Shown piece by piece: positions 20,625 through 29,986 of a stretch of 64,000 bases of DNA. The number at the start of each line of letters is the position of its first letter. Within the stretch, counting starts at the first letter, position 1. Position numbers and translations under genes: made by a program. The notes below the pieces were generated by a model. That model was given only the letters and a program-made list of their open reading frames with translations. It was not told where the DNA came from and did no database searches. Origin of the DNA: Candidatus Geothermarchaeota archaeon (lineage in GTDB: Archaea > Thermoproteota > Nitrososphaeria > Geothermarchaeales > JDFR-13); the NCBI GenBank assembly GCA_015523545.1, contig WAKB01000001.1:130159-194158 (forward strand), written 5' to 3'.

Positions 20625-20856
20625 CCAGCTCCTCCTCATCCCTAACCCCCGAGACAACTATCCTCCCATTCTCGAAGACACTTACCTCATAACCCTTGTA
20701 GAGGCCCTTCGTGAATACCTTCCCAATCCTCCTAGGATTCTCAAGTTTGGAGACCACAGTATCCCTGAGACCTTCCCACGCCTCCCTCCTCACGTAGACG
20801 CTGTAGGTATCCGTCTCTCCACAATGCTTCTCAACAGTCTCTAGCAGATCCTTCAC
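20593..20856 (-). CDS. Hypothetical 87-aa protein, GTG start overlapping sufS stop (TAGTG)
   Basis: MKDLLETVEKHCGETDTYSVYVRREAWEGLRD...; translational coupling to sufS. Confidence 0.7.
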   Translation of the reverse strand: MKDLLETVEKHCGETDTYSVYVRREAWEGLRDTVVSKLENPRRIGKVFTKGLYKGYEVSVFENGRIVVSGVRDEEELVSVLSELFSF

Positions 20857-22088
20857 TACCCACTCACCAGTTCCTCGATGAGACTGGCTACATACTCGGC
20901 CTCCTCATATGTGTTGTAGATGTAGAAGCTCGCCCTTGCACTAGCCTCTATACCCAGCCTCTTATGGAGCGGCCCAGTACAGTGATGCCCACTCCTAATA
21001 GCTACCCCGTGGCTATCAAGATATGCGGCGACCTCATGGGCGTTGAAGCCCTCAACATTGAATGATACTAGGCCAGCCCGATCCTCACGCCTACTTGGGC
21101 CATAGACCTCCACACCATCAAGCTCGGCCAGTCTCGTGTAGAGGATCCACATAAGGCTATTGACATATCTATGGATATTCTCCATACCTATCGACTCTAG
21201 ATACTCGAGGGCCACGGGGAAGACCGCTATCTCTGCGAAGGCCGGTGTACCCGCCTCATATTTGATGGGGGGATCGGCATAGGTCACGACCGGAGTATAG
21301 TCGTCACGGTAGGAGACGCTCCTAATCATGTCGCCACCACCCTCGAAGACCCCCATCTCCCTATACAGGTCCTTCCTCACATAGAGGACACCCACACCTG
21401 TTGGGCCAAGCATCTTATGGGAGCTGAAGACCATGAAGTCTATATCGAGCCGCTTAACATCCAGCTTCATATGTGGTGCCGACTGGGTAGCATCTAGTAG
21501 GACCAGGGCACCCGCCTCACGGGCCAGCTTAACAACACTCGATACGTCGTTTATCGTGGATAGTACGTTGGATACGTGGGGAAAAGTTATGATCTTGGCC
21601 CCCCTAATCTTCTCCGCCAGATCCTCCATATCGATATACCCATCATCAGTTATCTCAACACCTATATGCTCAGCCCCCCTGAAACCAGTCACGATGTGGA
21701 ATGGGACTATGGTGGCGTGGTGATCCATGAGGGTATAGAGAACCTTATCACCCCTATCAAGGTTGTAGAGGCCCCATGCATAGGCTACTAGGTTTACACC
21801 CTCGGTGGCGCTCCTAACGAAGATTATCTCCTCAGGCTCGGCGTTTATGAACCGGGCTACCTTCTCACGGGCTTCCTCATACATCTTACTCGCCTCATTG
21901 CCTAGGCTATGTATACCCCTATGGACATTGGCATTCCTCATCAGGTAGAACTCCTTCAAAGCCTCAACAACCTGTACAGGCTTCTGGGTTGTAGCTGCGT
22001 TGTCCAGATATATTAGTTTGCGACCGTTGAGACTCCTCTCGAGGATAGGAAAGTCCCGACGTATATATGCTACGTCAAGGCTACACAT
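20856..22088 (-). CDS. sufS: Cysteine desulfurase SufS
   Basis: YLDNAATTQKPVQVVEAL, DFMVFSSHKMLGPTGVGVLYVRKDL, AIRSGHHCTGPLHKRLG. Confidence 0.96.
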   Translation of the reverse strand: MCSLDVAYIRRDFPILERSLNGRKLIYLDNAATTQKPVQVVEALKEFYLMRNANVHRGIHSLGNEASKMYEEAREKVARFINAEPEEIIFVRSATEGVNLVAYAWGLYNLDRGDKVLYTLMDHHATIVPFHIVTGFRGAEHIGVEITDDGYIDMEDLAEKIRGAKIITFPHVSNVLSTINDVSSVVKLAREAGALVLLDATQSAPHMKLDVKRLDIDFMVFSSHKMLGPTGVGVLYVRKDLYREMGVFEGGGDMIRSVSYRDDYTPVVTYADPPIKYEAGTPAFAEIAVFPVALEYLESIGMENIHRYVNSLMWILYTRLAELDGVEVYGPSRREDRAGLVSFNVEGFNAHEVAAYLDSHGVAIRSGHHCTGPLHKRLGIEASARASFYIYNTYEEAEYVASLIEELVSG

Positions 22089-22153
22089 ACATATATATTG
22101 ATAACACTAGCTCGAATAAAGGGTTAGGTATAGATATTAGGCGGTGTATAGAT

Positions 22154-22618
22154 ATGGGTGAGAAGCATATCGAGATCATAAGGAGACTAGAGGCGGAAGA
22201 GATACCCTACACTCTCTACTACGACCCACGGGGCTTCGAGACCGTACAAAAGGTTGTTGAATACCTCGGTGTCGACCCAGACATGGTTCTTAAGACTATG
22301 CTTATAAGGTCTGGAGACGGGATCTACGCATTCCTAATAAGGGGCGGTAAGGAACTGGACATGGATGTCGTGCGTGGAGAGCTGCAGGACGAGGAGGCCC
22401 GACTTGCCACTCCCGAGGAGATGAGGAGTATGGTCGGCATGGGTCCGGGAGAGGTGAGCCCCCTACACCCAAATATTGAGAGTAGGAGGGCCTACCTAGA
22501 CCTAGACTCCACCAGGTATGACCACGTGATCGTTGGTGGTGGAACGCCTAAACATGTCTTCAAGATCTCCCTAGACGACCTGGTCAGGCTATTGAAGCCC
22601 TTCTACACCTCTATTTAG
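22154..22618 (+). CDS. YbaK/ProRS-editing-domain (aminoacyl-tRNA deacylase-like) protein
   Basis: MGEKHIEIIRRLEAEEIPYTLYYDPRGFETVQKVVEYLGVDPDMVLKTMLIRSGDG...LATPEEMRSMVGMGPGEVSPL. Confidence 0.8.
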   Translation: MGEKHIEIIRRLEAEEIPYTLYYDPRGFETVQKVVEYLGVDPDMVLKTMLIRSGDGIYAFLIRGGKELDMDVVRGELQDEEARLATPEEMRSMVGMGPGEVSPLHPNIESRRAYLDLDSTRYDHVIVGGGTPKHVFKISLDDLVRLLKPFYTSI

Positions 22619-23800
22619 CCCCCTACCCAGCATCAGAGGGACTAGGAGGGTCATCCCAAGGGCTGCTACGAGGGGTATCCACATCATACTTATGCCGAAC
22701 AGGTCAGCCAGTAATCCTGATAGTGGGGCCCCTACAGCTATACCCATTATGTTAAAGGTCTGCTGGAGACCTGTGGTCACCCCCCTTATACTGTCATCCA
22801 CGGTTACGGCCAAGTAGGTACTACCCACCATTAGGAAACCTATCGCCCCTCCAAGTATGATGGAGCTTATGAATAACCCTCTAGGCTCGGGATTAACCAT
22901 CAAGATATACAGTGAGGCGACTAGTAATAACCCGCCGAAGACAGCCACCATCCTCTCCCTACCTGAACTTAGGATCCTACCGGTTAGGAACATTACGGGT
23001 ATGCTAACCAGGGTGGCCACACCCATATACATACCCATCAGACCTGAGACCCTCTCCTCAGGCAGCCCTAGTATATCTACTAGTAATGTGGGATACCCAC
23101 CCACGATGAACCCGAAGGCTATGTAGAGGCTGAAGATCATAGCGATGCTGGCCACTACCCTATCCCCAAATACCTTTACCAGCCTGACGTCGACGCTCCT
23201 CCTACTAACTTCAGGAATGTCAAGAAAGCTTGGGAGGAGGAGTGTTAATAGCCCACCAATAAATATAATCCCTGCCAGGAGTAGGAATACGAGGCGGAAA
23301 CCAAATAGCGTGACAATCGTGGCCGAGGTAACGGCTCCAGCAGCCACGGATATGGCTATGAATATCAGGAATAGGGATATGCCTGGGGCTATCCTCTCCC
23401 TCCTGCTATACCTGGCCACCAGCGATATACCGCTGGGGAAGAGCATACTACCACCGATGGCGTGGACCACCCGGGTAGCCATTAACATCTGGGGAGTCAT
23501 GGATAGGTAGTAGAGGATCATGCTTAGGAAGTCTAGGAATAGTCCGAGCCTAAGCATCCTCCACCTACCTATCCTATCCATCATGAGCCCGGCGAAGACG
23601 CTGGCGGGTATCGCGACTATTGAGTATAGACCAGCTATCAGCCCAGCCTCGAACTTCGTGGCTCCCAGGCTATACGAGAATGGGGAGATGATGGAGATGA
23701 GGAAGCTCGTATCTATCACGCCTATGAAGGCTATGAGGCTGAGTATATAGATAATAAGGCCCTCAAGACCCTTCTCTTCCCCTATCCTCTCCACCCTCAA
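22589..23800 (-). CDS. MFS transporter
   Basis: 12-TM-like hydrophobic protein, GLMMDRIGRWRMLRLGLFLDF motif. Confidence 0.88.
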   Translation of the reverse strand: MRVERIGEEKGLEGLIIYILSLIAFIGVIDTSFLISIISPFSYSLGATKFEAGLIAGLYSIVAIPASVFAGLMMDRIGRWRMLRLGLFLDFLSMILYYLSMTPQMLMATRVVHAIGGSMLFPSGISLVARYSRRERIAPGISLFLIFIAISVAAGAVTSATIVTLFGFRLVFLLLAGIIFIGGLLTLLLPSFLDIPEVSRRSVDVRLVKVFGDRVVASIAMIFSLYIAFGFIVGGYPTLLVDILGLPEERVSGLMGMYMGVATLVSIPVMFLTGRILSSGRERMVAVFGGLLLVASLYILMVNPEPRGLFISSIILGGAIGFLMVGSTYLAVTVDDSIRGVTTGLQQTFNIMGIAVGAPLSGLLADLFGISMMWIPLVAALGMTLLVPLMLGRGLNRGVEGLQ

Positions 23801-24677
23801 GCACCTCCAACAAGTTATTCACAAGGTTTCTAAATTCTTTAGAGAACTCACTATCAGGATCCTGGATCAGTAGGCTATAACCACTATCCCCAAGCTCCGC
23901 CACCCTCGGGTCAATAGGTATCCTACCGAGGAGGGGGACGTTAAACATCTTGCTCAGCATCTCCCCACCGTTTCCAGAGAAGATCTTATACTTCTTACCA
24001 TCACCACATACAAAGTAGCTCATGTTCTCCACTATCCCCAGCACCCGTATATTCGTCTTCCTGGCGAAGTTTATCGACTTAGCCACGGCTAGTGCCGAGA
24101 CCTCCGTAGGCTGGGTTACGGCTATAACACCAGCCAGATCCTTTATCGACTGTGCAAGGTTCAGAGCCTCGTCACCCGTGCCTGGAGGCAGGTCGAAGAG
24201 TAGGAAGTCCAGCTCACCCCACTGGGTATAGAGGGCTAGGTCGTCGAAGAACTTCTTCTTTAAAGGACCCCTCCAGATAACTGCCTCGGTCTTCTCAGGG
24301 AGTAGGTAGAGGATACTCACTATCTTGATACCGTAGGGCCCCGTTACGGGGAGGATCTTCTTATCCTTCGTAACCTCCAAGGTCGCGTCCTCCACCCCCA
24401 GCATCTTGGGTATAGAGGGGCCGTGGAAGTCGCTGTCGAAGACGGCAACCCTATAACCCTCCAGGGCCAGGGCCACCGCGAGGTTAGCAGTAACTGTCGA
24501 CTTTCCGACTCCCCCCTTCCCACTTATAACCCCTATCTTATACCTGATACTCTTCATATTCTCCGCTATACGGGCCTCAATACTCTTCATCTGGAATAGG
24601 CTGGCCAGCTTCTGCTTAGTCTCCTCATCGATATCCCTAGACATCCCCATCTCCTCAGAATATTTGCCGTGAACCAT
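23763..24677 (-). CDS. Mrp/NBP35/ApbC-family Fe-S carrier ATPase
   Basis: VISGKGGVGKSTVTANLAVALALEGYRVAVFDSDFHGPSIPKMLG, FDLPPGTGDEAL. Confidence 0.95.
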   Translation of the reverse strand: MVHGKYSEEMGMSRDIDEETKQKLASLFQMKSIEARIAENMKSIRYKIGVISGKGGVGKSTVTANLAVALALEGYRVAVFDSDFHGPSIPKMLGVEDATLEVTKDKKILPVTGPYGIKIVSILYLLPEKTEAVIWRGPLKKKFFDDLALYTQWGELDFLLFDLPPGTGDEALNLAQSIKDLAGVIAVTQPTEVSALAVAKSINFARKTNIRVLGIVENMSYFVCGDGKKYKIFSGNGGEMLSKMFNVPLLGRIPIDPRVAELGDSGYSLLIQDPDSEFSKEFRNLVNNLLEVLEGGEDRGREGS

Positions 24678-24719
24678 CAGTTATTAATAAGGAGGATATA
24701 GAAACTATATTTTTGGGAA

Positions 24720-24971
24720 ATGATTATAGGCTTCACTGAGGCGGTATTACTATTCATACTGGCCGGGATAATACTCCTCATGCTGGCTATGGCCATAATA
24801 GTCCACAGGTCTAGGGGCGACCTAGGAGGAGTAGTTCTGATAGGCCCCATACCCATCATATTCGGCAACTCCAAGTTCCTCAGGAGATACTGGTGGATGC
24901 TGGCCCTAATGGGTGTAGCTATCCTAGCACTATACCTACTACCAATACTCATCGTAACCATAGCGGTTTAA
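24720..24971 (+). CDS. Small DUF131-like membrane protein
   Basis: Two-TM pattern with GDLGGVVLIGPIPIIFGNSK, typical of archaeal TIGR00304/DUF131 proteins. Confidence 0.7.
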   Translation: MIIGFTEAVLLFILAGIILLMLAMAIIVHRSRGDLGGVVLIGPIPIIFGNSKFLRRYWWMLALMGVAILALYLLPILIVTIAV

Positions 24972-24999
24972 CACTGGGATAATACATTAATAGATTGGA

Positions 25000-25392
25000 A
25001 TGGACGTGAGGGACTACTGCGAGATCTGTGGAATAGAGAGGGCAGTATATCGATGCAGCTCATGCGGGAGGAGGGTATGTAAGGACGACTTCAACCTCTC
25101 GGAGAAGGTCTGTGCAGAATGCTATGAGGCTCGCAGGGCTGTAACGATTGATAACGTGGGCAGCATAATGCTGGCAGGCATACTATCCATAGTTGCGATA
25201 CTACTCCTATTCATAGGATTCACATTCCTACTAGATACATTCCCACGCGGAGAGTCGATAGTCATCATATTCCCCTTCATAGTAATCTCAGACCCCTACA
25301 CAGGGCTATTCATAGCACTGGTCTACGCAGCCATAATAATAGGTATAATGGCTCTATTCGTCAGATACTTCCTCAGGAGCATCTCGAGGTAG
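25000..25392 (+). CDS. Membrane protein with N-terminal zinc finger (B-box/HIT-like)
   Basis: CEICGIERAVYRCSSCGRRVCKDDFNLSEKVCAECYEARR followed by 2 TM segments. Confidence 0.7.
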   Translation: MDVRDYCEICGIERAVYRCSSCGRRVCKDDFNLSEKVCAECYEARRAVTIDNVGSIMLAGILSIVAILLLFIGFTFLLDTFPRGESIVIIFPFIVISDPYTGLFIALVYAAIIIGIMALFVRYFLRSISR

Positions 25393-26064
25393 GAAGGGGC
25401 CTGAGTAGTAGGGAGGTATCAAGATACGCCTGGGATACACCTCTCTATAGATCGCCTCCGAAGCCACTAGCTTCGGCACAATATATAGGGAGAGGGCAGC
25501 CTCGAACCCTACCTTCCTAGCTATCAGCCTCAGTATCGGGTCTCCAGCCCCAGGATCCACGACGGGTAGGAGCCTCTTTATACGCCTAGCACCATCCTTA
25601 TCTATCAGCCCCTCCCTAACCAGGAGACTTATAGCCTTATCGACCCATGCAGGCCTCTTAATAGGTAGGCCATAGACCTCCCTCTCCTTGGGCCGAGACT
25701 GTACAGCCCTACACGCCTCTGGTGTGGAGAGTTCATAGACATTCCTAACAGTGTTGAAGAGGCCATATCCGGCTGAGCGTGCCACTATGTATAAGGTATA
25801 GATAGGGCTGACGACGTTATACATATATATCGTCCCCAAGATATCGAGGACCCCCTCTAGTGGTGCCGCCACCTGCTCAACGGCCCTTAGGAAGCTTATA
25901 TAGTGACTCCCGAGGAGACTCTTAGCAACACTCTCCAGGCCATTCTCCATCCACTTATCTAGGGGAGCCCCCTTTAGATACACATCACCACTATACCTGT
26001 TCAGATGGAAGAGCCCCGTCCTAAGCAGGTAGACCTCGTCATCAATGTGGAAGGGACGGCTCAT
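25354..26064 (-). CDS. Hypothetical protein; likely start MSRPFHIDDE (26064)
   Basis: Coding-like composition; upstream extension to 26205 looks non-coding. Confidence 0.6.
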   Translation of the reverse strand: MSRPFHIDDEVYLLRTGLFHLNRYSGDVYLKGAPLDKWMENGLESVAKSLLGSHYISFLRAVEQVAAPLEGVLDILGTIYMYNVVSPIYTLYIVARSAGYGLFNTVRNVYELSTPEACRAVQSRPKEREVYGLPIKRPAWVDKAISLLVREGLIDKDGARRIKRLLPVVDPGAGDPILRLIARKVGFEAALSLYIVPKLVASEAIYREVYPRRILIPPYYSGPFLPRDAPEEVSDE

Positions 26065-26234
26065 ACAACAAGGGATTATCCCCCCGATAATAATTATTGG
26101 CTGGATAGGGGGAACATTATCTAGGGGCCGATGAAGGTCTCCACCGATCCGAGCCGATAGGCTTTGAGGAGAGTTGCACGTATGAGGCCCCCATAGACCA
26201 CCCATTTTTCAGTAACCAATCCAGATGAATACTC

Positions 26235-26936
26235 TTGGTGTCAGGCTTGAGCGACCCTATAAACAGGATATTATCCGAGGCCCTTAGAAACGGCCGTAAA
26301 GCCCTCCTCGAACATGAGGCACTGGCACTCGCTAAGTCAGCTGGGATACCCATACCCCACTACGTATTCATACCTCTCGGAGCGAAGCCGGAGCCAGACT
26401 TCCCACCCCCATACGTTCTGAAGATAGTCTCCTCAGACATTATACACAAATCTGATGTAGGGGGTGTAAAGCTCAACGTTAGTGGTGAGGCCCTCGAAAG
26501 TGAGGTTGAGGAACTTATAAGCAGGGTTAGATCGAATGCCCCTGAGGCCGAGATCCTAGGAGTGCTAGTCATGGAGATGGCTGAGGAGGGGGTCGAGACC
26601 CTCGTAGGCCTGACTAGGGATCCACAGTTCGGCCCGGTAGTAGCCTTCGGCCTCGGAGGGATATTCGTCGAGATATACCGGGACGTAAGCTTCAGACTAG
26701 CGCCCATCCCTATAGAGGAGGCGAGGGAGATGATCAGGGAGGTCAAGGCATATAAGATACTCCGCGGTTATAGGGGTAGGCCACCAGCAGACATAGACGC
26801 GATAGCCGATGTAATAGTAAAGGTCTCAGAGCTCGGGGATAAGTATCCCGAGATCATGGAGATGGATATAAACCCATTGATAGCCTATCCACGGGGAGCG
26901 CTAGCCGTGGATGTGAGGGTGATACTAGGTGAATAG
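26235..26936 (+). CDS. ADP-forming acyl-CoA synthetase, beta subunit (ATP-grasp)
   Basis: FPPPYVLKIVSSDIIHKSDVGGVKLNV, FGPVVAFGLGGIFVEIYRDVSFRLAPI. Confidence 0.93.
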   Translation: MVSGLSDPINRILSEALRNGRKALLEHEALALAKSAGIPIPHYVFIPLGAKPEPDFPPPYVLKIVSSDIIHKSDVGGVKLNVSGEALESEVEELISRVRSNAPEAEILGVLVMEMAEEGVETLVGLTRDPQFGPVVAFGLGGIFVEIYRDVSFRLAPIPIEEAREMIREVKAYKILRGYRGRPPADIDAIADVIVKVSELGDKYPEIMEMDINPLIAYPRGALAVDVRVILGE

Positions 26937-28317
26937 GCCCTGGCTAAAGGAGGTATTAAGGAGAACACTCTACCCAGACTCCGTAGCTGTTATAGGGGCT
27001 AGTAGGAGTCCCAGGAAGATAGGTTTCCAAGTGGTATACAACCTTATCAAGGACGGCTTCAGGGGGAGGATATACCCAGTAAACCCCAATGCAGAGGAGA
27101 TTATGGGGCTTAAGGCCTATCCCTCCATAACATCCATCCCCGACGAGGTGGACGTGGCGGTCATAGCCATACCCGCAGAGAAGGTTATGAGAGCCTTGAA
27201 GGAGAGTATAGAGAAGGGCGTCTCAGGAGTCGTAGTAATAACCTCGGGCTTCGCAGAAGTGGGTAGAGCCGAGGAGGAGAGGGAGCTCGTCAGGATGGCC
27301 GACGAGGCTGGGATAGCCCTCCTAGGTCCGAATGTGGTGGGGATACTCAACACCGACCACAACATGAACCTAAGCTTCTGCCCAAGCCTACCATACAGGG
27401 GGCGGATAACAATGGTTACACAGAGCGGGGCACTAGCAATAGGATTGGTTGGATGGACATGGGCCAACAGGATAGGGCTCTCAAAGATGGTGAGCATAGG
27501 CAACATGGCCCAGATAGGCTTCGAGGAGATGCTGGAATACCTAGGTGACGACGACGATACTGAGACGATCCTCCTATACATGGAGAGCCTAAAGGAGGGG
27601 AGGAGATTCGTCGAGATAGCTAGGGAGGTCTCGAAGAAGAAGCCCATAGTAGCGATAAAGTCGGGGAGGAGCCAGAGGGGGGCAAAGGCCGCAATGAGCC
27701 ATACGGGCAGCCTCGCAGGTGATGTCAAGCTCTACGACGTTGCGTTCAGGGCTAGCGGAGTAATACCTGCATATGGCCTAGAAGACGGGTTCGACAAGGC
27801 GTTGGCCCTACATCTACAGCCACCCATGAGGGAACCCAACCTGGTAGTAGTTACCAATGGTGGTGGGGCGGGAGTATTAGCGTCAGACTTCGCGGAGGAG
27901 TATGGAATACCCCTCAGGGATATGCCCCAGGATCTTGAGAGAGACGTTAGGAGGGCAATATCACCCTTCGGGAGCCCTAAGAACCCTATAGACCTGACGG
28001 GCAACGCCTATAAGGAGGATTACATCGAGGTTCTGGACAAGGTCCTCTCACATCCATGGGTTGATGGTGTAGTCGCTATATATGTACACGCAGCGATAAC
28101 CGATCCATACGAGATCGCCGATGGGATAGTCTCGATAGTCAAGAGGTATCCCGACAAGCCCGTAGTAATGTCTATGATAGGTGGCAGGGAGGTATCTATA
28201 GCGAATACATGGCTACGGGACAACGGGATACCCGTATATCCAAGCCCCAGGAGGGCTGTAGCAGCTGCCTCCGCCCTCTACCGCTATGGAGAGTTCCTGA
28301 AGAGGGTAGGAATGTGA
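26929..28317 (+). CDS. ADP-forming acyl-CoA synthetase, alpha subunit
   Basis: SVAVIGASRSPRKIGFQVVYNL, QSGALAIGLVGWTWANRIGLSKMVSIGNMAQ, AAMSHTGSLAG. Confidence 0.95.
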   Translation: MNRPWLKEVLRRTLYPDSVAVIGASRSPRKIGFQVVYNLIKDGFRGRIYPVNPNAEEIMGLKAYPSITSIPDEVDVAVIAIPAEKVMRALKESIEKGVSGVVVITSGFAEVGRAEEERELVRMADEAGIALLGPNVVGILNTDHNMNLSFCPSLPYRGRITMVTQSGALAIGLVGWTWANRIGLSKMVSIGNMAQIGFEEMLEYLGDDDDTETILLYMESLKEGRRFVEIAREVSKKKPIVAIKSGRSQRGAKAAMSHTGSLAGDVKLYDVAFRASGVIPAYGLEDGFDKALALHLQPPMREPNLVVVTNGGGAGVLASDFAEEYGIPLRDMPQDLERDVRRAISPFGSPKNPIDLTGNAYKEDYIEVLDKVLSHPWVDGVVAIYVHAAITDPYEIADGIVSIVKRYPDKPVVMSMIGGREVSIANTWLRDNGIPVYPSPRRAVAAASALYRYGEFLKRVGM

Positions 28318-28898
28318 ATACCTGGCTCCTCGAGAGGGCTAGGCATTTAGAGAAGCTTGAAAAGGCCCTGAAGAAGGGTCTGGTGGATGAGGGGGTCATC
28401 CCCATACTCATGGCTATCAACAGATGTAGCAGCTACGTCACCAAGAGCAGCTGCTATGGGAGGATACACATAACGCTGGAGGAGGGCCTGATAAAGAAGG
28501 GACGTGGAAAGACCTTACTCAAGATACATGGACCCATAGGGATAGACATGGTTAGACAGGCCCTTACAGGGGCTGGAGACGGAGTGGTATGGATGAATGT
28601 AGAGGGGACTATACTACACGTAGCCGCCGAGAACCTTGAGAAGGCGGGTGAGCTACTAGGAGTAGCATGGGAGGCGGGCTACAGATACTCCAGTATCTAC
28701 AGCCTGGGGGGTAGAGGCGTTACTGTAGAGATACTCTTGGCCCCTAAGTATAGCATACCCCTCATGGCCTGGGGAGAGGAGCTACTAGATGTGGAGGAGA
28801 TACTCGAAGTCCTCAAATATGCTGAGAAACTCTTCAGTGAGGCCGAGAAGACTAGACACAGGTTTTTATCCCTACTGGGGAAAATGGGGTGTAGATAG
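28314..28898 (+). CDS. taw3: tRNA wybutosine-pathway methyltransferase Taw3 (Tyw3 family); GTG start
   Basis: MAINRCSSYVTKSSCYGRIHI (SSCSGR-like motif)...VWMNVEGTILHVAAENLEKAGELLGVAWEAGYRYSSI. Confidence 0.88.
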   Translation: MNTWLLERARHLEKLEKALKKGLVDEGVIPILMAINRCSSYVTKSSCYGRIHITLEEGLIKKGRGKTLLKIHGPIGIDMVRQALTGAGDGVVWMNVEGTILHVAAENLEKAGELLGVAWEAGYRYSSIYSLGGRGVTVEILLAPKYSIPLMAWGEELLDVEEILEVLKYAEKLFSEAEKTRHRFLSLLGKMGCR

Positions 28899-28900
28899 CG

Positions 28901-29986
28901 ATGATACGCCTAGCAGAGCCATATATCAGCGACGAGATCAAGGAGAAGATTCTAGAGGTGATAGACTCCAAGCAGTATGTCGATGGCCGCTATACCCGGG
29001 AGTTCGAGGAGAGATTTGCAAACTATATAGGCGTAAAACACGCAGTGGCGGTATCCAGCGGGACATCCGCACTCTTCCTCATACTAAGGGCCCTAGGAAT
29101 AGGTAGGGGGGACAAGGTAGCGGTACCCTCATTCACATTCATAGCGACTGCCTCACAGGCCGTCGAGCTGGGGGCGGAGCCAGTCTTCATCGATGTCGAC
29201 CCCGAGACGATGACCCTAGACCCATACGACCTCGAGAAGAAGATGGATCCAACGGTCAAGGCGATCATACCAGTCCATCTATTCGGCCACCCCGCAGACC
29301 TAGACCCGGTTATAGAGCTGGCCGAAAAATATGGCGCCTACGTCATAGAGGACGCCGCCCAAGCACATGGAGCAAGGTATAAAGGCAAACGTGTAGGTGG
29401 GATAGGCCACGTGGGATACTTCAGCCTATACCCCTCAAAGAACATGGGAGTATATGGGGAAGGCGGAGTCATAACCACCGACGACGAGGAGCTGGCCCAG
29501 AGGATTAGGAGCCTAAAGAACCATGGGATTAGGAATGGCGAGTTCGTAATGTTTGGATACAACATGAAGTTCAACGAGATAGGGGCGGTGGTCGCTCTTG
29601 AGCAGCTTAGGCTACTAGAAAGTTGGAACAAGAAGCGTAGGGAGAATGCATCGATCTATACAGAGGCCTTTAGAGACCTAGATATCGAGACACCAATCGA
29701 GAGGGAATGGGCATACCACGTATATAATCTCTACACCCTAAAGACAGGGTCGAGGGATAGGATAAGGAAGGTTCTAATGGAGAGAGGCGTAGCAACAGGG
29801 GTGTACTACGACAGGCCTATACACACCCTCGAAATTGTGAGGGAGAGGTTTGGATACACGAGGCTACCCATAACTGAAGACCTGGCCAAGAAGGTGATAA
29901 GCCTACCCGTCCACCCCCTACTCACAGGGGACGACTTAGAAACAGTTATAAAAGGTGTTAGAGAGGCTCTCCAGACTTCTCCCTAG
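28901..29986 (+). CDS. DegT/DnrJ/EryC1/StrS sugar-nucleotide aminotransferase
   Basis: AVSSGTSALFLILRALGIGRGDKVAVPSFTFIATA, VIEDAAQAHGARYKGKRVGGIGHVGYFSLYPSKNMG. Confidence 0.95.
   Translation: MIRLAEPYISDEIKEKILEVIDSKQYVDGRYTREFEERFANYIGVKHAVAVSSGTSALFLILRALGIGRGDKVAVPSFTFIATASQAVELGAEPVFIDVDPETMTLDPYDLEKKMDPTVKAIIPVHLFGHPADLDPVIELAEKYGAYVIEDAAQAHGARYKGKRVGGIGHVGYFSLYPSKNMGVYGEGGVITTDDEELAQRIRSLKNHGIRNGEFVMFGYNMKFNEIGAVVALEQLRLLESWNKKRRENASIYTEAFRDLDIETPIEREWAYHVYNLYTLKTGSRDRIRKVLMERGVATGVYYDRPIHTLEIVRERFGYTRLPITEDLAKKVISLPVHPLLTGDDLETVIKGVREALQTSP

Noticed and set aside
26117-26198. tRNA gene in the long intergenic gap
   Set aside because: Closed by a GC stem of tRNA-like span but lacks a T-loop (GTTC), anticodon arm and D-arm arrangement
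26065-26205. N-terminal extension of ORF 25354..26205
   Set aside because: MGGLWGPHTCNSPQSLSARIGG... looks non-coding; MSRPFHIDDE at 26064 is a better start and the region holds structured sequence
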